Source: Hetaerina americana (taxonomy: Eukaryota > Arthropoda > Insecta > Odonata > Calopterygidae). From it: a stretch of DNA of 64,000 bases. Shown here piece after piece: positions 43,251 to 52,970 of the stretch (its first letter is position 1; the number at the start of each line of letters is the position of its first letter). Both the position numbers and the translations under genes were made by a program. The stretch is taken from contig JAKTNV010000041.1 in the NCBI GenBank assembly GCA_022747635.1, positions 601,001 to 665,000 on the forward strand, read 5' to 3'. The notes below the pieces were generated by a model. The model was not told the origin of the DNA. It made no database searches and saw only the letters and a list, made by a program, of their open reading frames with translations.

Positions 43251-43555
43251 CCAATATTTACTTTGTACTGGCCAACCGTTGTTTTAGATTTGGCTTCCAT
43301 TTATCATTTCAGATCCATCATATTCAAATCCATAATTTCAGACTTTTTATCCTATGAAATATGTAGTATTTTACTCCACGGGTGTATTTCCTTCATTAAT
43401 TAATCCCTGTCATTGGATAAGGCACGTTTTAGTGTCGAGTAGTGAATTTATTTTATATGCAGGCGCACTTCTAGAGCTATTGTTTTAAGTTTAGCTGAGC
43501 ATCAATAAACTTAACATAGAATTAGTTTTCGTCGGCACTTTTTATTTTTCATTGG
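43251..43555. other. Unassigned AT-rich sequence
   Basis: Possibly the 5' UTR of the mariner fragment; nothing recognised. Confidence 0.3.
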
Positions 43556-44390
43556 TTTAATTGCTTTTTGGGTTTTAGCCGTGTAGTGAAATGGTGATTC
43601 CCTGTGCCAAGGTTGGGCAAACGACCGGTGATTAATAAGGTGCATGAATGTAGGAGCGGTTTAATATTTCTGAAGGAAAATACTAAGCAATTACTCTCTC
43701 CAAACACAACATTGCACTCTAAGGTCCGTCTTGTCCGTAACGTGCACGAGCCAAAATAAAGACTTGAGGAGCGCCGATGCGAGGGAAGTGTGCTTTCTAG
43801 CTCACGCACTGCAGTGTGCCAGTAGAAGTCAACAGACTAACTGAAAGGGACGATTTTCTTTGTCATGAAACGAAGCGCCAAGACAATAAATACGTGCTTT
43901 CCGACACGCTTTCATTCCTTACCTAAGGTCTACACTGAATAAATTGATATAATGAAGTCATGGCCAGAATGAATATAATGTCGATGCGGAAGACACCAAA
44001 TTTCTCTCGCCTGAGAACAGCTTCGCCTCTCCTCGATAGTAAAACCCTCCGTTGTTCCACGCTCCCTGAGTAGTCACCTCTCAAAGAAAAAATCGATGTC
44101 ATTGCGCCCTACATACATAATAAATTCCTGCCATGGCGGTTATTCTTCGGATAGTTGTCTCGCTTTTAGCACTTGGAATTATGCGATTGCAATATAGCGT
44201 ATTTAGGATACACTTCTTGTGTCCTAAATCTGGGGTCCGAGATGGACACCTAAATTTGCGCCCTCTGGCTGCCCAACGAGTTAGGATACCCTTCAAGATC
44301 CCAAAATCCGAGCGATTCATGGGGGCCTCTAAACGACGAGTCTGGACGCAGCTTCGCTTTTAGCGTTAGCACGTTGATTGGTTGGTTCTT
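43556..44390. repeat. Unidentified dispersed repeat R1, copy 2
   Basis: Aligns to 17597-18480: GTAGTGAAATGGTGATTCC near 43583, GGCAAACGACCGGTGATTA near 43616, GATGCGGAAGACACCAAATT near 43983, ATTGCAATATAGCGTATTT near 44187. In both copies a mariner piece lies upstream, which hints that R1 may be an internal or 3' part of a larger composite element. Confidence 0.7.
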
Positions 44391-44829
44391 CCGTCGCCGA
44401 CCGCGTTGGCAACGCAGCAGCATAATCACCGCGCGTCGGGCCTCCGCGGCGGATCTTGTTTCTTAATCATTTGTTTGTTCTTCCTGAAAATCCCTTGTGG
44501 CCAGTGCCTTCCTTACTTCTCTAAACTTCTTATTGAAGATTTTTGTTGCGAATAATGCTTTGAAAAAGATTATTCTTCTACCTTTGGGGCTAAATGCGCT
44601 ATTATTTGGTAGAAGCATAAATGAAATGTAGAAAACAACCCTGGTGCCCAATGCAGATGAGAGCTCAGTAGTTCGTGGGAAAGACCGCGCCTGTGGCGTG
44701 CAACGGGGGAGGGGCGAGGCCACGGGGGCGGCCTCCGTGGCTTCTTCTCACACCGGCACTCGGCAGCAACTGCGTACTTCGCATCGTTTGGAAATGCGGC
44801 GCTTCAAAATGCTAACAGTATCGAATATA
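44391..44829. other. Unassigned sequence
   Basis: Short GC-rich patch near 44680-44790; nothing recognised. Confidence 0.3.
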
Positions 44830-45056
44830 AAGCAGGGAAATTATTAATTGATCCAGAAAACTGATACAAAGATGGTCCAAGTGGTAAGGGTATAAGGTCA
44901 GATATTCTAGGCATTAAAGGAGATTATGACGTAGATGAAGATAGCGTAGGCCCAATCATACTTGATGGCGAGTTAGAAAGAGCATTGAGGGAAATCACCC
45001 ATGGTCGTAGGGACATCCCCGTGGAAGTTCATAAGGATTTAGGGAAACGTGGAAGG
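44830..45056 (+). mobile_element. Old RTE linker fragment fused to younger copy 6
   Basis: Worn RTE sequence: GDYDVDEDSVGPIILDGELE, ERALREITHGRRDIPVEV. This linker and RT N-terminal sequence is followed at 45057 by sequence from further upstream in the RTE, so the order is broken. It is therefore a separate, older fragment abutting copy 6. Confidence 0.7.
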
Positions 45057-46199
45057 CAGAGAATCATTAAATGGATTTAAAAGGAAGAAGTACCATCAGG
45101 CTGTAGAGGAAATCATGGAGGATGGTAAAGAGCTAAGTACTATCGAAGAAAAATGGGAATGCATCAAGATAGGGTTATCTAAAGCCACAAAAGACACTTT
45201 TGGAACCGTTAACGATAGAAGGATTAGAAAACCATGGATCACGGATGACATGATTACAAAGATGGATGAGAGGAGAAAATGGAAGAAAAAGGGTGAAATT
45301 AGTGCGCTGTACAGCAAATCTTTATCGGGAAGTAAGAAAGGAAGGTCGATGATAGCAGTTAGAGATAAGGCGGGTAAGGAAATAGTCGACGCAGGAAAGA
45401 TCCAAAAGAGAGGGAAGGAATATATAAAAGAACTGTATAGTAAAGAGCTTAGACCAGCAAAGTTAGACATAGAAAAGGAACATGACGTAGAGGAAGATAA
45501 CTTAGGCCCAGGTATACTCGACGATGAGATAGAAAGGGCATTAAGGGAGATGAAACTAAATAAGGCCATGGGGGTGGATAACATTCCCGCTGAACTATTA
45601 AAATGTTTAGGAAAATGTGGGAGGAAGAGGCTATATGGGCTCATTCGTAGTATCTATGAGGAAGGGATCTGGCCGGAAGACTTTGTTAAATGAGTGTTAG
45701 TTCCTATTCCGAATAAGGTAAAGGCTACATCATGTGATGACTACAGGAAAATAAGTTTGTTATCCCACACAGTTAAAATTGTTCTTAGGATCATAAACAA
45801 AAGGATAGAAAATAGGGCAAATGATTACTTAGGGGATGATCAGTTTGGGTTTAGGAAGGGCAGAGGTAGGCGTGATGCCATTGCAGTAATGAGATTGTTA
45901 ATCGAGAGGAATATAGAACACAACCAGGAGGTATTTGCCTGTTCGTAGATTTCGAAAAAGCGTTTGATAGAGTGAATTGGGAAAAACTAATGAGTATATT
46001 GCAGAAAATAGGAATAGATTGGAGGGAAAGGAGGCTAATCCGCAACCTGTACATGTCTCAGGCTGCTCAGGTGCGAGTGGGGAACGGAGAGTCCGGATGG
46101 GCAGTGTTAGGAAGAGGTGTAGGGCAGGGTTGCCCATTATCACTGTTGCTGTTCAACCTGTATGTAGAGGAAATGATTAGTTTATGTTGGACGGGATGA
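45049..46199 (+). pseudogene. RTE linker and RT fragment
   Basis: A 214-codon open stretch (45049-45693) includes an in-frame deletion in the linker relative to copy 1 (RRKWKK joined to KGEISALYSK), then PAKLDIEKEHDVEEDN, LNKAMGVDNIPAELLKCLGK and GIWPEDFVK before a TGA. It resumes with VLVPIPNKVKATSCDDYRKI, GFRKGRGRRDAIAVMRLLIE (without the TGA found in copies 1 and 4), and a one-base deletion in CFVDFEK near 45944. The catalytic FADD block is deleted. Confidence 0.88.
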
Positions 46200-46335
46200 A
46201 GGGAGAAAGAAAGTAGTCAGAGATGAAAAGGTACCTGATGCAGAGTAGTATGCTGGATTTTGTGTTTTGTTAGGAGTTACAAAATATTTATTTAGTAGCT
46301 ATGTTTATCGAAAAACCTACCTTAACCGGTAGGTA
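45049..46335 (+). mobile_element. RTE-like retrotransposon, internally deleted (copy 6)
   Basis: From the linker (SLNGFKRKKYHQAVEEIMED) through much of the RT to RNLYMSQAAQVRVG and LFNLYVEEM. At about 46178 it jumps to the family 3' end (TTTATGTTGGACGGGATGAA), so the FADD box and C-terminal part are missing. The identical junction occurs at 58.9 kb on the minus strand. The 3' UTR is of the GTTAGGAGTTACAAAAT type. Confidence 0.9.
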
Positions 46336-46361
46336 ACCATTATATGTATGTATATTTTTTT

Positions 46362-46452
46362 AGGGTAATCTACCGGTTAAGGTAGGTTTTTGGATGGACA
46401 CAACACAACACAGCACAACAAATATTTTATTACTCCTAACAAAACACAAAAA
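46362..46452 (-). mobile_element. RTE 3' end, minus strand (copy 7)
   Basis: AATCTACCGGTTAAGGTAGG begins the reverse complement of the RTE 3' terminus, running to CCTAACAAAACACAAA. It faces copy 6 tail to tail across about 25 bases. Confidence 0.85.
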
Positions 46453-46519
46453 TATGTATATAATATATATATTATATATTCATGTATATTACATATTCAT
46501 ATATATTATATTTAATATT

Positions 46520-46574
<55 letters not shown>
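46520..46574. repeat. (TA)n microsatellite
   Basis: TA tract with preceding AT-rich palindromic sequence (46455-46520), mirrored at 58316-58430. Confidence 0.9.
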
Positions 46575-46578
<4 letters not shown>

Positions 46579-46718
46579 CTGTATATATAAACCAAATGCA
46601 TTTTGTACTCTCAGCTGGCACTCTGATCTCCCAAGACATCCGGCAGTAAATGGTGTTTCCACGTGAATTTAAAGACGACAAAATCCTTAATAGATTATTC
46701 TACATTTGAAAGTACCTA

Positions 46719-48035
46719 CAGGGTTCGTCCGGAAAATAAATGTACTGATTTTTTCCCGCCGCTCCAGGCGCGCCCAGCACCGCTCTGACGGGCTGCGATT
46801 TGAGGGGGGTATGTTGGCAAGCGACGCTGAAAAAGGCAGTCGGCTCTGAGCTGTGATGTAGTGAGGAGCTCTGTTAACGCGAACCTCCACGCTCGACCCA
46901 CGTCACGGAACGCGATGCCGAAGTTTTTGGAGCAGCGTTATTCCATCAAATTTGCGGTAAAGCTTGGGAAATCGTCTACCGAAACTGTCGGTATGATTAA
47001 CCAGGCTTACGGGGAGTCAGCCATGTCCAGGAACATGATCTTTCTGTGGCACAAGATTTTCGTGGAGGGCAGAGAAGAGGTCGACGACGAACGACGGCCT
47101 AGACGCCCATCAACGACACTCACCGACGAAAATGTGCGAAAAGTTCTCGATGTACTGAACTCTGATCGTCGTCTTAGTGTTCGGATGATAGCAGAGCAGT
47201 GTAATGTGCCAAAAACAATAGTGCACGAGATTATTAGGGAGCAATTACAGATGCGAAAAATTTGTGCAAAGTTGGTGCCGAAAGTGCTCAGTGATGATCA
47301 AAGACTCAATCGTTTGGAAATCGCGACACAACTTGCGGATCACTGCAAAAATGATCCACATTTTTTAGAGAACGTTGTTTCGGGTGACGAGACGTGGATC
47401 TTTGAGTACGACCCGGAGTCGAAGAGACAAAGTGCGGAGTGGCACACCCCATCATCACCCCGTCAAAAGAAAGCTCGCATGAGCAAATCTCGGATCAAGG
47501 CGATGCTCATTGTCTTTTTTGACAAAAGGGGAGTCGTCCACTACGAATTTGTACCTGAACGACAAACTGTAAATGCTGCATTTTACGTCCAAGTGCTCGA
47601 TAGGCTTCGAAAACGAGTCGCCCGCGTCCGGCCAGCGATCAAAAACATCTGGCGGCTGCATCATGACAATGCGCCGTCTCACACCGCGCTTGTCGTGTCG
47701 GACTTCTTGGCCAAGCACGGCGTGGCAACGCTGCCGCACCCGCCCTACAGCCCGGACTTGGCACCACCGGATTTCTTTCTGTTCCCGAAGATAAAGAGGA
47801 GTTTGAAAGGAACGCGATACGGGACTTTGGACGCCGTCAAAGAGGCCGTGACGACCTGTCTTCGAGAGGTTCCCGATGATGCCTTCGCGGGAGCGTTCCA
47901 GGAATGGGAACGCCGCTGGAACAAGTGTATCGACTCACAAGGGTCCTATTTTGAGGAATATTAGCTTAAGATATGTAAAAGTGTAATAAATTTTTTTTCC
48001 TGAGCTCAGTACACTTATTTGCCGGACGAACCCTG
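46719..48035 (+). mobile_element. Complete mariner transposon, 1317 bp
   Basis: Flanked by TA at 46717-46718 and 48036-48037. The 30-base terminal inverted repeats (46719-46748 and 48006-48035) both begin CAGGGTTCGTCCGG and differ at two positions. A single uninterrupted transposase frame lies between them, with an AATAAA signal near 47985. Length, ITRs, TA target and frame are all those of an autonomous mariner. It is inserted at the edge of the inverted duplication block on the left and beside a minus-strand mariner relic on the right. Confidence 0.96.
46915..47964 (+). CDS. Mariner transposase, DD34D, apparently intact
   Basis: Catalyses excision and TA-targeted insertion of the element, acting on the ITRs in the nucleus. 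I take ATG 46915 as the start (349 aa, the usual mariner length); an in-frame GTG at 46861 only adds 18 residues. N-terminal helix-turn-helix region (residues 1-55), RRPRRPST linker (60-67), second helix-turn-helix including MIAEQCNVPKTIVHEII (91-107), the LVPKVLSDDQR motif (120-130). Catalytic triad: D158 in SGDETW, D251 in HHDNAPSHTA and D286 in YSPDLAPPDFFLF, with exactly 34 residues between the last two. C-terminal WNKCIDSQGSYFEEY. There are no internal stops or frameshifts. Whether the enzyme is active cannot be told from sequence alone. Confidence 0.95.
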   Translation: MPKFLEQRYSIKFAVKLGKSSTETVGMINQAYGESAMSRNMIFLWHKIFVEGREEVDDERRPRRPSTTLTDENVRKVLDVLNSDRRLSVRMIAEQCNVPKTIVHEIIREQLQMRKICAKLVPKVLSDDQRLNRLEIATQLADHCKNDPHFLENVVSGDETWIFEYDPESKRQSAEWHTPSSPRQKKARMSKSRIKAMLIVFFDKRGVVHYEFVPERQTVNAAFYVQVLDRLRKRVARVRPAIKNIWRLHHDNAPSHTALVVSDFLAKHGVATLPHPPYSPDLAPPDFFLFPKIKRSLKGTRYGTLDAVKEAVTTCLREVPDDAFAGAFQEWERRWNKCIDSQGSYFEEY

Positions 48036-48115
48036 TATGCGATCATGCGCACACTGAACCGTCGGTCTGAATTCAGCATTTCACGCACATTTTAATGCTA
48101 TCGCTTATTTCTGAG
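48036..48115 (-). mobile_element. Mariner relic fragment flanking the intact copy
   Basis: Minus strand reads VREMLNSDRRFSVRMIA, matching VLNSDRRLSVRMIAEQ (residues 80-95) of the intact neighbour. It starts right at the TA of the intact element's right end, so the intact mariner probably inserted into, or next to, this relic. Confidence 0.6.
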
Positions 48116-48883
48116 GGCCTTGTTACGTTCATTGGAGTTTTTCCTTGCGAATAAACGCACTCGCTAATTTAATTTGCCTTCTCTCATTTCCAGCGTAGTA
48201 ATTCCGAGCGTTCTTCAGCGACTCCTCTCTGCCCAGCGCCACTCGACCCGCCGCCGCACTCACGCGTCCACCGCTGCCTAATGAGCCCTATTTGGGGACA
48301 AAGGGGGGGGGGCAGGGAGAGGACAGGGGGGGGAGGTTAGAGCATTGCTCTGGCGCCGCCGGTGGACGTCTCCCGAACCCGTCGAGGACACTGTTAGACT
48401 GCAAAGCCCTTTCTCTCACAGTCCTTTCCTGTCACCGCTAATACGCTCCTAACATTAATACCCACGGATTGATGTGAATATCTTTCACGAAAACATTGGT
48501 TATTTTCATTTTTGTTTAAATGCTTTTCTCTATTCCTCGTACAAATTAAAACATTCATTTTACACGTAGCTGCATTATCTACGCTTGCCTTCCTTAATGG
48601 GACCTCGGTCCGCTTCCTCACTCATGATTTGATCCACAGCCTGTCTACTCGTAGCTCGATCAGAGAAAATGAATACCAATGCAGGCCAAGAAATAGACTA
48701 AGTTGCAAAATTTTACAAAAAGCTATGAAAAATTTCAGCAAAAAAATTACCGAGTGAATTGTCAAGTGAACTCAGAATTTCGCGAAAACCATTACGTGAT
48801 TTTAGCACTCCAAAATGTGTATGCACAAGTTATCTCAGATTTCAAAACATTTAACTTCGAACATCATCTGTTTTGACAGAAGT
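48116..48883. other. Unassigned sequence with a G-rich tract
   Basis: G-runs at 48303-48336 (several of four or more) could form a quadruplex. Nothing else recognised. Confidence 0.35.
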
Positions 48884-49297
48884 AGATTGGAGGCTCAACT
48901 GATATAACGTGGGTGCGGAGAAGGATGCAGAAGGTGAAATGGACAGAGAAGAAAACGAATGAGGAAGTACTTGATATGGTGGGCGAAGAAAGTGGTTTGT
49001 TGGGAGAAATCCTATGGAGGCAGGAAAGATGGATGAAGGGCGTATTGACCGGCAGTGGGATGCTGAAAACTGTAATAGAGGGGAGAATGTTAAGCAGACG
49101 TGGAAAGGACAGGAATAGGGAATAGGAATGTAGGGCGGGATGAAGGGAGGAAGTAAGTACTCAGAGATGAAGAGGGACATGATGTAGAGTAGGATGCTGG
49201 ATTTTGAGTTTTGTTAGGAGTCTCAAAATATTTATTTGGTAGCTGTGTCCATCCAAAAACCTACCTTAACCGGTAGATTATAAAATAATAATAATCT
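48884..49297 (+). mobile_element. RTE 3' portion (copy 8)
   Basis: Starts in the C-terminal coding part (RMQKVKWTEKKTNEEVLDMV, GEESGLLGEILWRQERWMKG, VLTGSGMLKTVIEGRMLSRR) and runs through a GTTAGGAGTCTCAAAAT-type 3' UTR to ACCGGTAGATTATAAAATAA. 5'-truncated with a short deletion near 48895. Confidence 0.9.
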
Positions 49298-50106
49298 GTT
49301 TATTTCTAATTCGGAGCTACGTAGATGGCAGTACTACTGCGCAGGGTGTCCAACATCCATCCATCAGGCAGTCCGAGACCCAAGCGTGAGACCATGCCCC
49401 CTAATGCCTCGCCAGTTTGGTCGCCGCTCGAATTCCTCAATAACGGTAACGGGTGTAAAAAGAGCCAACCGAGACACGCACTACATATGAGCCAACTATG
49501 GAGACCGAACAGCTGTAAAGGGCTGTCTCCAGAAAACAAAACATCATCAACGTACTCAAGGGCGGGAAGGAATGATATTCAATGTCGAGTTGTAACAAAT
49601 CACTGGTTGAAAAATACCAATGATGGGATGCATACGACCCAACCTTACTCGCCACCCTATAACGAAAGCATTAATTCCTTCGCAGTGTGTCATTTCAAAT
49701 CTCCTTTCCACCGTTCTCTATAGCATCCCCAATACAAATGGAATGAATCTGTCTCACCTCGAGAGAATATTGAGATACCCGGGCTCTCTCACGGCTACAC
49801 CCCAACACGAATTTCCATGCTTCCCAGATTAAATTGTTCCATTTTTTCCGGCTGTTTTTTCCACCATTTGCAAAGACAAAGCGCGCGTGCATTAATAAAA
49901 AAAATTCGCTTACATAAAGCATAGTTCATATTATGTAGAAAGCTTATTTCGTTTAAAAAAGAATCATTAAAATAATTTCGAACAGAAAACATTTGCTTTA
50001 CTTCTTCGGAGGAGCCGTGTTTGGTGAAAGAAACAGTTGGGCGCAAGTGGCGGGCGTGGCTCGAGAGGGTCGTTGAAAGACGCACGCCCGCAGGACGGAT
50101 GGGTTG
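49298..50106. other. Unassigned sequence
   Basis: A 132-codon plus-strand frame at 49325-49723 shows no recognisable domain. Nothing else seen. Confidence 0.35.
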
Positions 50107-50140
50107 CGGGTGGGGTGCGGGTGGGGTGCGGGTGGGGTGC
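50107..50140. repeat. 11-bp GC-rich minisatellite, about three units
   Basis: Tandem GGGTGGGGTGC units in a G-rich strand, with quadruplex potential. Confidence 0.85.
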
Positions 50141-50407
50141 GCGCCCGCACAGATAGACAGTCGCAGCCGATCGAACGAATGCACGCTGCTGCCATGATCG
50201 CACGAGGACTCGGGTTGAATCAGGCTTCCGAGACACGAGGAAACCACAGGCTGCGGAAGAACATGGTAACTATTGAGACGGGCCACAGCATCCACGGAGC
50301 AAACAATCCTCCACCTAAAGAATCAGCGTTTATGGGCGATGAGTGGGCGACAAGCATCTCATGTCAAGATGTTCCAATTAAACACCAGAGAAATGTTTGC
50401 CTGGCGA
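50141..50407. other. Unassigned sequence
   Basis: Nothing recognised. Confidence 0.3.
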
Positions 50408-50525
50408 CGGAGTTTTGCATGGCTCAGAAACATGGTCATCGAGTGAGAAGGATAAGCGTATATATGGAGGCGTTCGAGAGCAGTGCGAGGACGCGGAGGG
50501 AGAAAATGGAAAGTGAGTGAAAAGG
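50408..50525 (+). mobile_element. RTE C-terminal scrap, plus strand
   Basis: HGSETWSSSEKDKRI followed in another frame by MEAFESSARTRREKMES aligns to GAETWSLKQEDRRRLEAFEM and RRMEKVK of the RTE copies. Diverged and short. Confidence 0.5.
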
Positions 50526-50665
50526 AATAGAGAACAGTTGCAGCAGTAGCGATGGAAGGGGAGAGGGGAGGCTGCGGGGAGAAATTCCAAAGCAGGACGA
50601 GTAAGTAATGGAGGGGTATTGGAGAGCATGATAGAGGGGACATCGTTGGGAGAGGAGGAAAAGAA
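50526..50665. other. Unassigned sequence
   Basis: Purine-rich, nothing recognised. Confidence 0.3.
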
Positions 50666-51345
50666 TGTTCGATTAGTGATCTCATTACTGCAATTACATC
50701 GCGCGTGCCTCCCCCCTTCCTGAACCAAAACCAAGTAATCATTTGCCTTGCTCTCCACCCTTTAGATGATGACCTTGAGAACAACTTTAACTGCGTGGGA
50801 AATCAAACTTATTGCCCTGTAGTCCTCACATGATGTAGCCTTTACCTTTTTCGGGATAGGAATTAACAATGATCTCTAAAAGTCTTCCGGCCAGATTCCC
50901 TCTTCATAAATACTACGAATCAGCCCATATAACCTCTTCCTCCCACATTTTCCTAAGCCTTTTAAAAGTTCCACGGGAATGTTATCCACCCCCACGGCCT
51001 TATTTAGTTTCATCTCCCTTAATGCCCTTCCTATCTAATTGTCCAGTATGCCTGGGCCTAAGCTATCTTCTTCTACGTCATGTTCTCCTTCTATGTCTAA
51101 CCTTGTAAGCCTAAGTTCTTTACCATATAGTGCTTCTATACATTCCTTCCATCTCTTTCGGATCTGTTCTGTGTCAGCTGGTAGCTTACCCGACTCATCT
51201 CTAACTGTTGGCACAGATCTTCCCTTCTTACTTCCCGGTAGTGATTTAACCTTGCTGTACAGCGCACCAATTTCCCCCTTCCTCTCCAAACTTTCCATGT
51301 CCTCCCACTGCATCTTCCACCAGGTTCTCTGGCTTCATTTTTTGC
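50666..51345 (-). mobile_element. RTE linker and RT N-terminus, minus strand (copy 9)
   Basis: Minus strand: MQWEDMESLERKGEIGALYS, KVKSLPGSKKGRSVPTVRDE, KRWKECIEALYGKELRLTRL, GEHDVEEDSLGPGILDN, then LREMKLNKAVGVDNIPVELL and GIWPEDF before decay near 50750. Neither the endonuclease nor the FADD box is present. A stop follows ILDN. It is truncated at both ends. Confidence 0.88.
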
Positions 51346-52239
51346 CCGTCTCAATTTTTAATTAAACTCTCACCGCCATTACTTAACCGTAACATAACTC
51401 TTAACTGGCAATGATGGCAACGCTGTGCAGGCGAACAATAGATCCCTAGGAGGGCACGATGAAAATAAAATGGAGTGAGAGAAACTGATGACGACGTCCA
51501 TCGCGGAATGAGGCAAGGGGAGGGGGGGCAGGTGTGACCTCGGCAGGTGTGGAGGAAGAGGCGGGCGGGGGAAGGGAGGCGTGACAGTCGCAAGACTCAA
51601 CTCTCGGTGGGCTGCCTCTGAACTCATTCCCCGCCCTCGAAGATTCACTTCTCTCATCCAAGCAGGCAGGAGGGGTCTCCGAAGTGTACGCGACAAAATC
51701 ACTACTAACTCAGAAGTCCGGGAGGAAGACCCACGCGGACGGGTAATCGAACCCCCTGGATGGGCAGGCATTCATTCCCCAGAGCCGGCTGACTACCCGG
51801 GGTCCGAGAATTCACGGCGGCGGCGCGCGTGCCTCGGGGGGGGGGGGGGGGGGGAAGCGGGTCAAGTGCACCGCCACCACGCCCTGCCCGCTCGCGCCAT
51901 GCCCATACCCGCCGCGCGAAGGCACAACTTCCCGTTACCCGGGAGCCATACCAAGCAAGAGCACGAGCGAAAGATTCCATTTCCTGTTAGTGTGTCGCAG
52001 TCAAATTAATATTTCGGCCCGTCAAGATGCGACAACGAATTTGATTAAATGAAGCCTAGGTAAAACGGGGCAGGACTATGATTGCTACGAAAGAACACAT
52101 GATCGTTAATCACAATACCAGATGTTATTAAACAGCAGCAAACAATTCTAGATAGAACATATACTTCTTGGTTAAGTTAACTCCGATTTCCTTCAGATAC
52201 TTCAATCAATAGTATACATAAGTTTGTACACATATAAAA
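51346..52239. other. Unassigned, GC-rich, with a possible SINE C piece
   Basis: GC-rich 51490-51960. On the minus strand near 51720-51780, CATCCAGGGGGTTCGATTAC and CGTGGGTCTTCCTCC resemble the T-arm part of SINE family C. Frames on both strands have no recognised domain. Confidence 0.35.
51836..51854. repeat. Poly-G run of about 19
   Basis: An uninterrupted G homopolymer; its length is likely to be inaccurate in any assembly. Confidence 0.85.
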
Positions 52240-52244
52240 AATCC

Positions 52245-52295
52245 ATTCACACACATACACACACACACATGTATGTATGTATGTATGTATGTATG

Positions 52296-52353
<58 letters not shown>

Positions 52354-52460
52354 ATATAAATATTATATATATATACATATATATATATATACTTTATATA
52401 TATATATATATGTATATATATATAATATTTATATTATATATATATATACATATATATTAG
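52245..52460. repeat. Compound microsatellite (CA, GTAT, TA) with palindromes
   Basis: (CA)n near 52250-52270, (GTAT)n near 52270-52300, then (TA)n. Two palindromes of the form GTATATATATATAATAT and its complement occur near 52340-52375 and 52410-52452. Confidence 0.9.
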
Positions 52461-52500
52461 TGTGTATATATATAAACACTTTTTCATAAAAACCATAAGC

Positions 52501-52754
52501 ACAGTAATCAACCCGAAGGTCCCCTTGGTAGGCGACGGTATAGTTCACCCAGTACTAAGCCCAACGGCGGGTGAAATTCACACATCAGGATAGGGTGACC
52601 ATACCTTTTCCTATGACGCTTATTGTTACCCTGGAAGTTCTGGCAACCGAAAAAACATTCAACTTGGCTAAAGCGAGAGAGATGTCCACGGGAATCGAAC
52701 GTGGGCCCTCCACTCAGTTGTCCAAAGCTCAACCCCTTGAATTTTATATCCCCG
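52501..52754 (-). mobile_element. tRNA-derived SINE family A, near full length
   Basis: Minus strand: tRNA-like 3' half with B-box CGTTCGATTCCCG (near 52690), body GCCAGAACTTCCAGGGTAAC, GATGTGTGAATTTCACCCGC, GGGCTTAGTACTGGGTGAAC and the tail ACCTTCGGGTTGATTACTGT. It is the reference for the family A 3' end because it joins body and tail without interruption. Its A-box half is missing. Confidence 0.78.
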
Positions 52755-52786
52755 TATACACACACACATATATTCTACAGACACAT

Positions 52787-52817
<31 letters not shown>

Positions 52818-52914
52818 ATACATTATATATATTTAATACATAATACATAAGGGGATATAAAATTCAAGGGGTTGAGGTTTGGACAACTGAGCGGAGGGCT
52901 CACGTTCGATTCCC

Positions 52915-52917
<3 letters not shown>
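52687..52917. repeat. Inverted repeat of SINE A heads around CA/TA repeats
   Basis: Arms of 67 bases at 52687-52753 and 52851-52917 differ at about four positions. The centre (52754-52850) is (CA)n and (TA)n. The right arm stops at CGATTCCCGTG and gives way to (TA)n and then an RTE copy. Confidence 0.85.

Positions 52918-52965
<48 letters not shown>
52918..52965. repeat. (TA)n microsatellite
   Basis: Lies exactly between a truncated SINE A head and the 3' end of RTE copy 10. Confidence 0.92.

Positions 52966-52970
<5 letters not shown>

Larger units (their letters stand above)
45987..46718. repeat. Inverted duplication block, left copy
   Basis: The whole block (RTE middle, RTE 3' end, opposed RTE 3' end, AT-rich microsatellite, 46575-46716 unique-looking sequence) reappears in inverted orientation at 58175-59093 with only a few substitutions outside an insertion. 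The left edge is at CTAATGAGTATATTG and the right edge at the TA where a mariner is inserted. Confidence 0.92.

Noticed and set aside
46861..46914. GTG at 46861 as the transposase start
   Set aside because: The family normally starts with a short Met-led N-terminus; ATG 46915 gives the expected 349 aa and GTG starts are not usual in animals.
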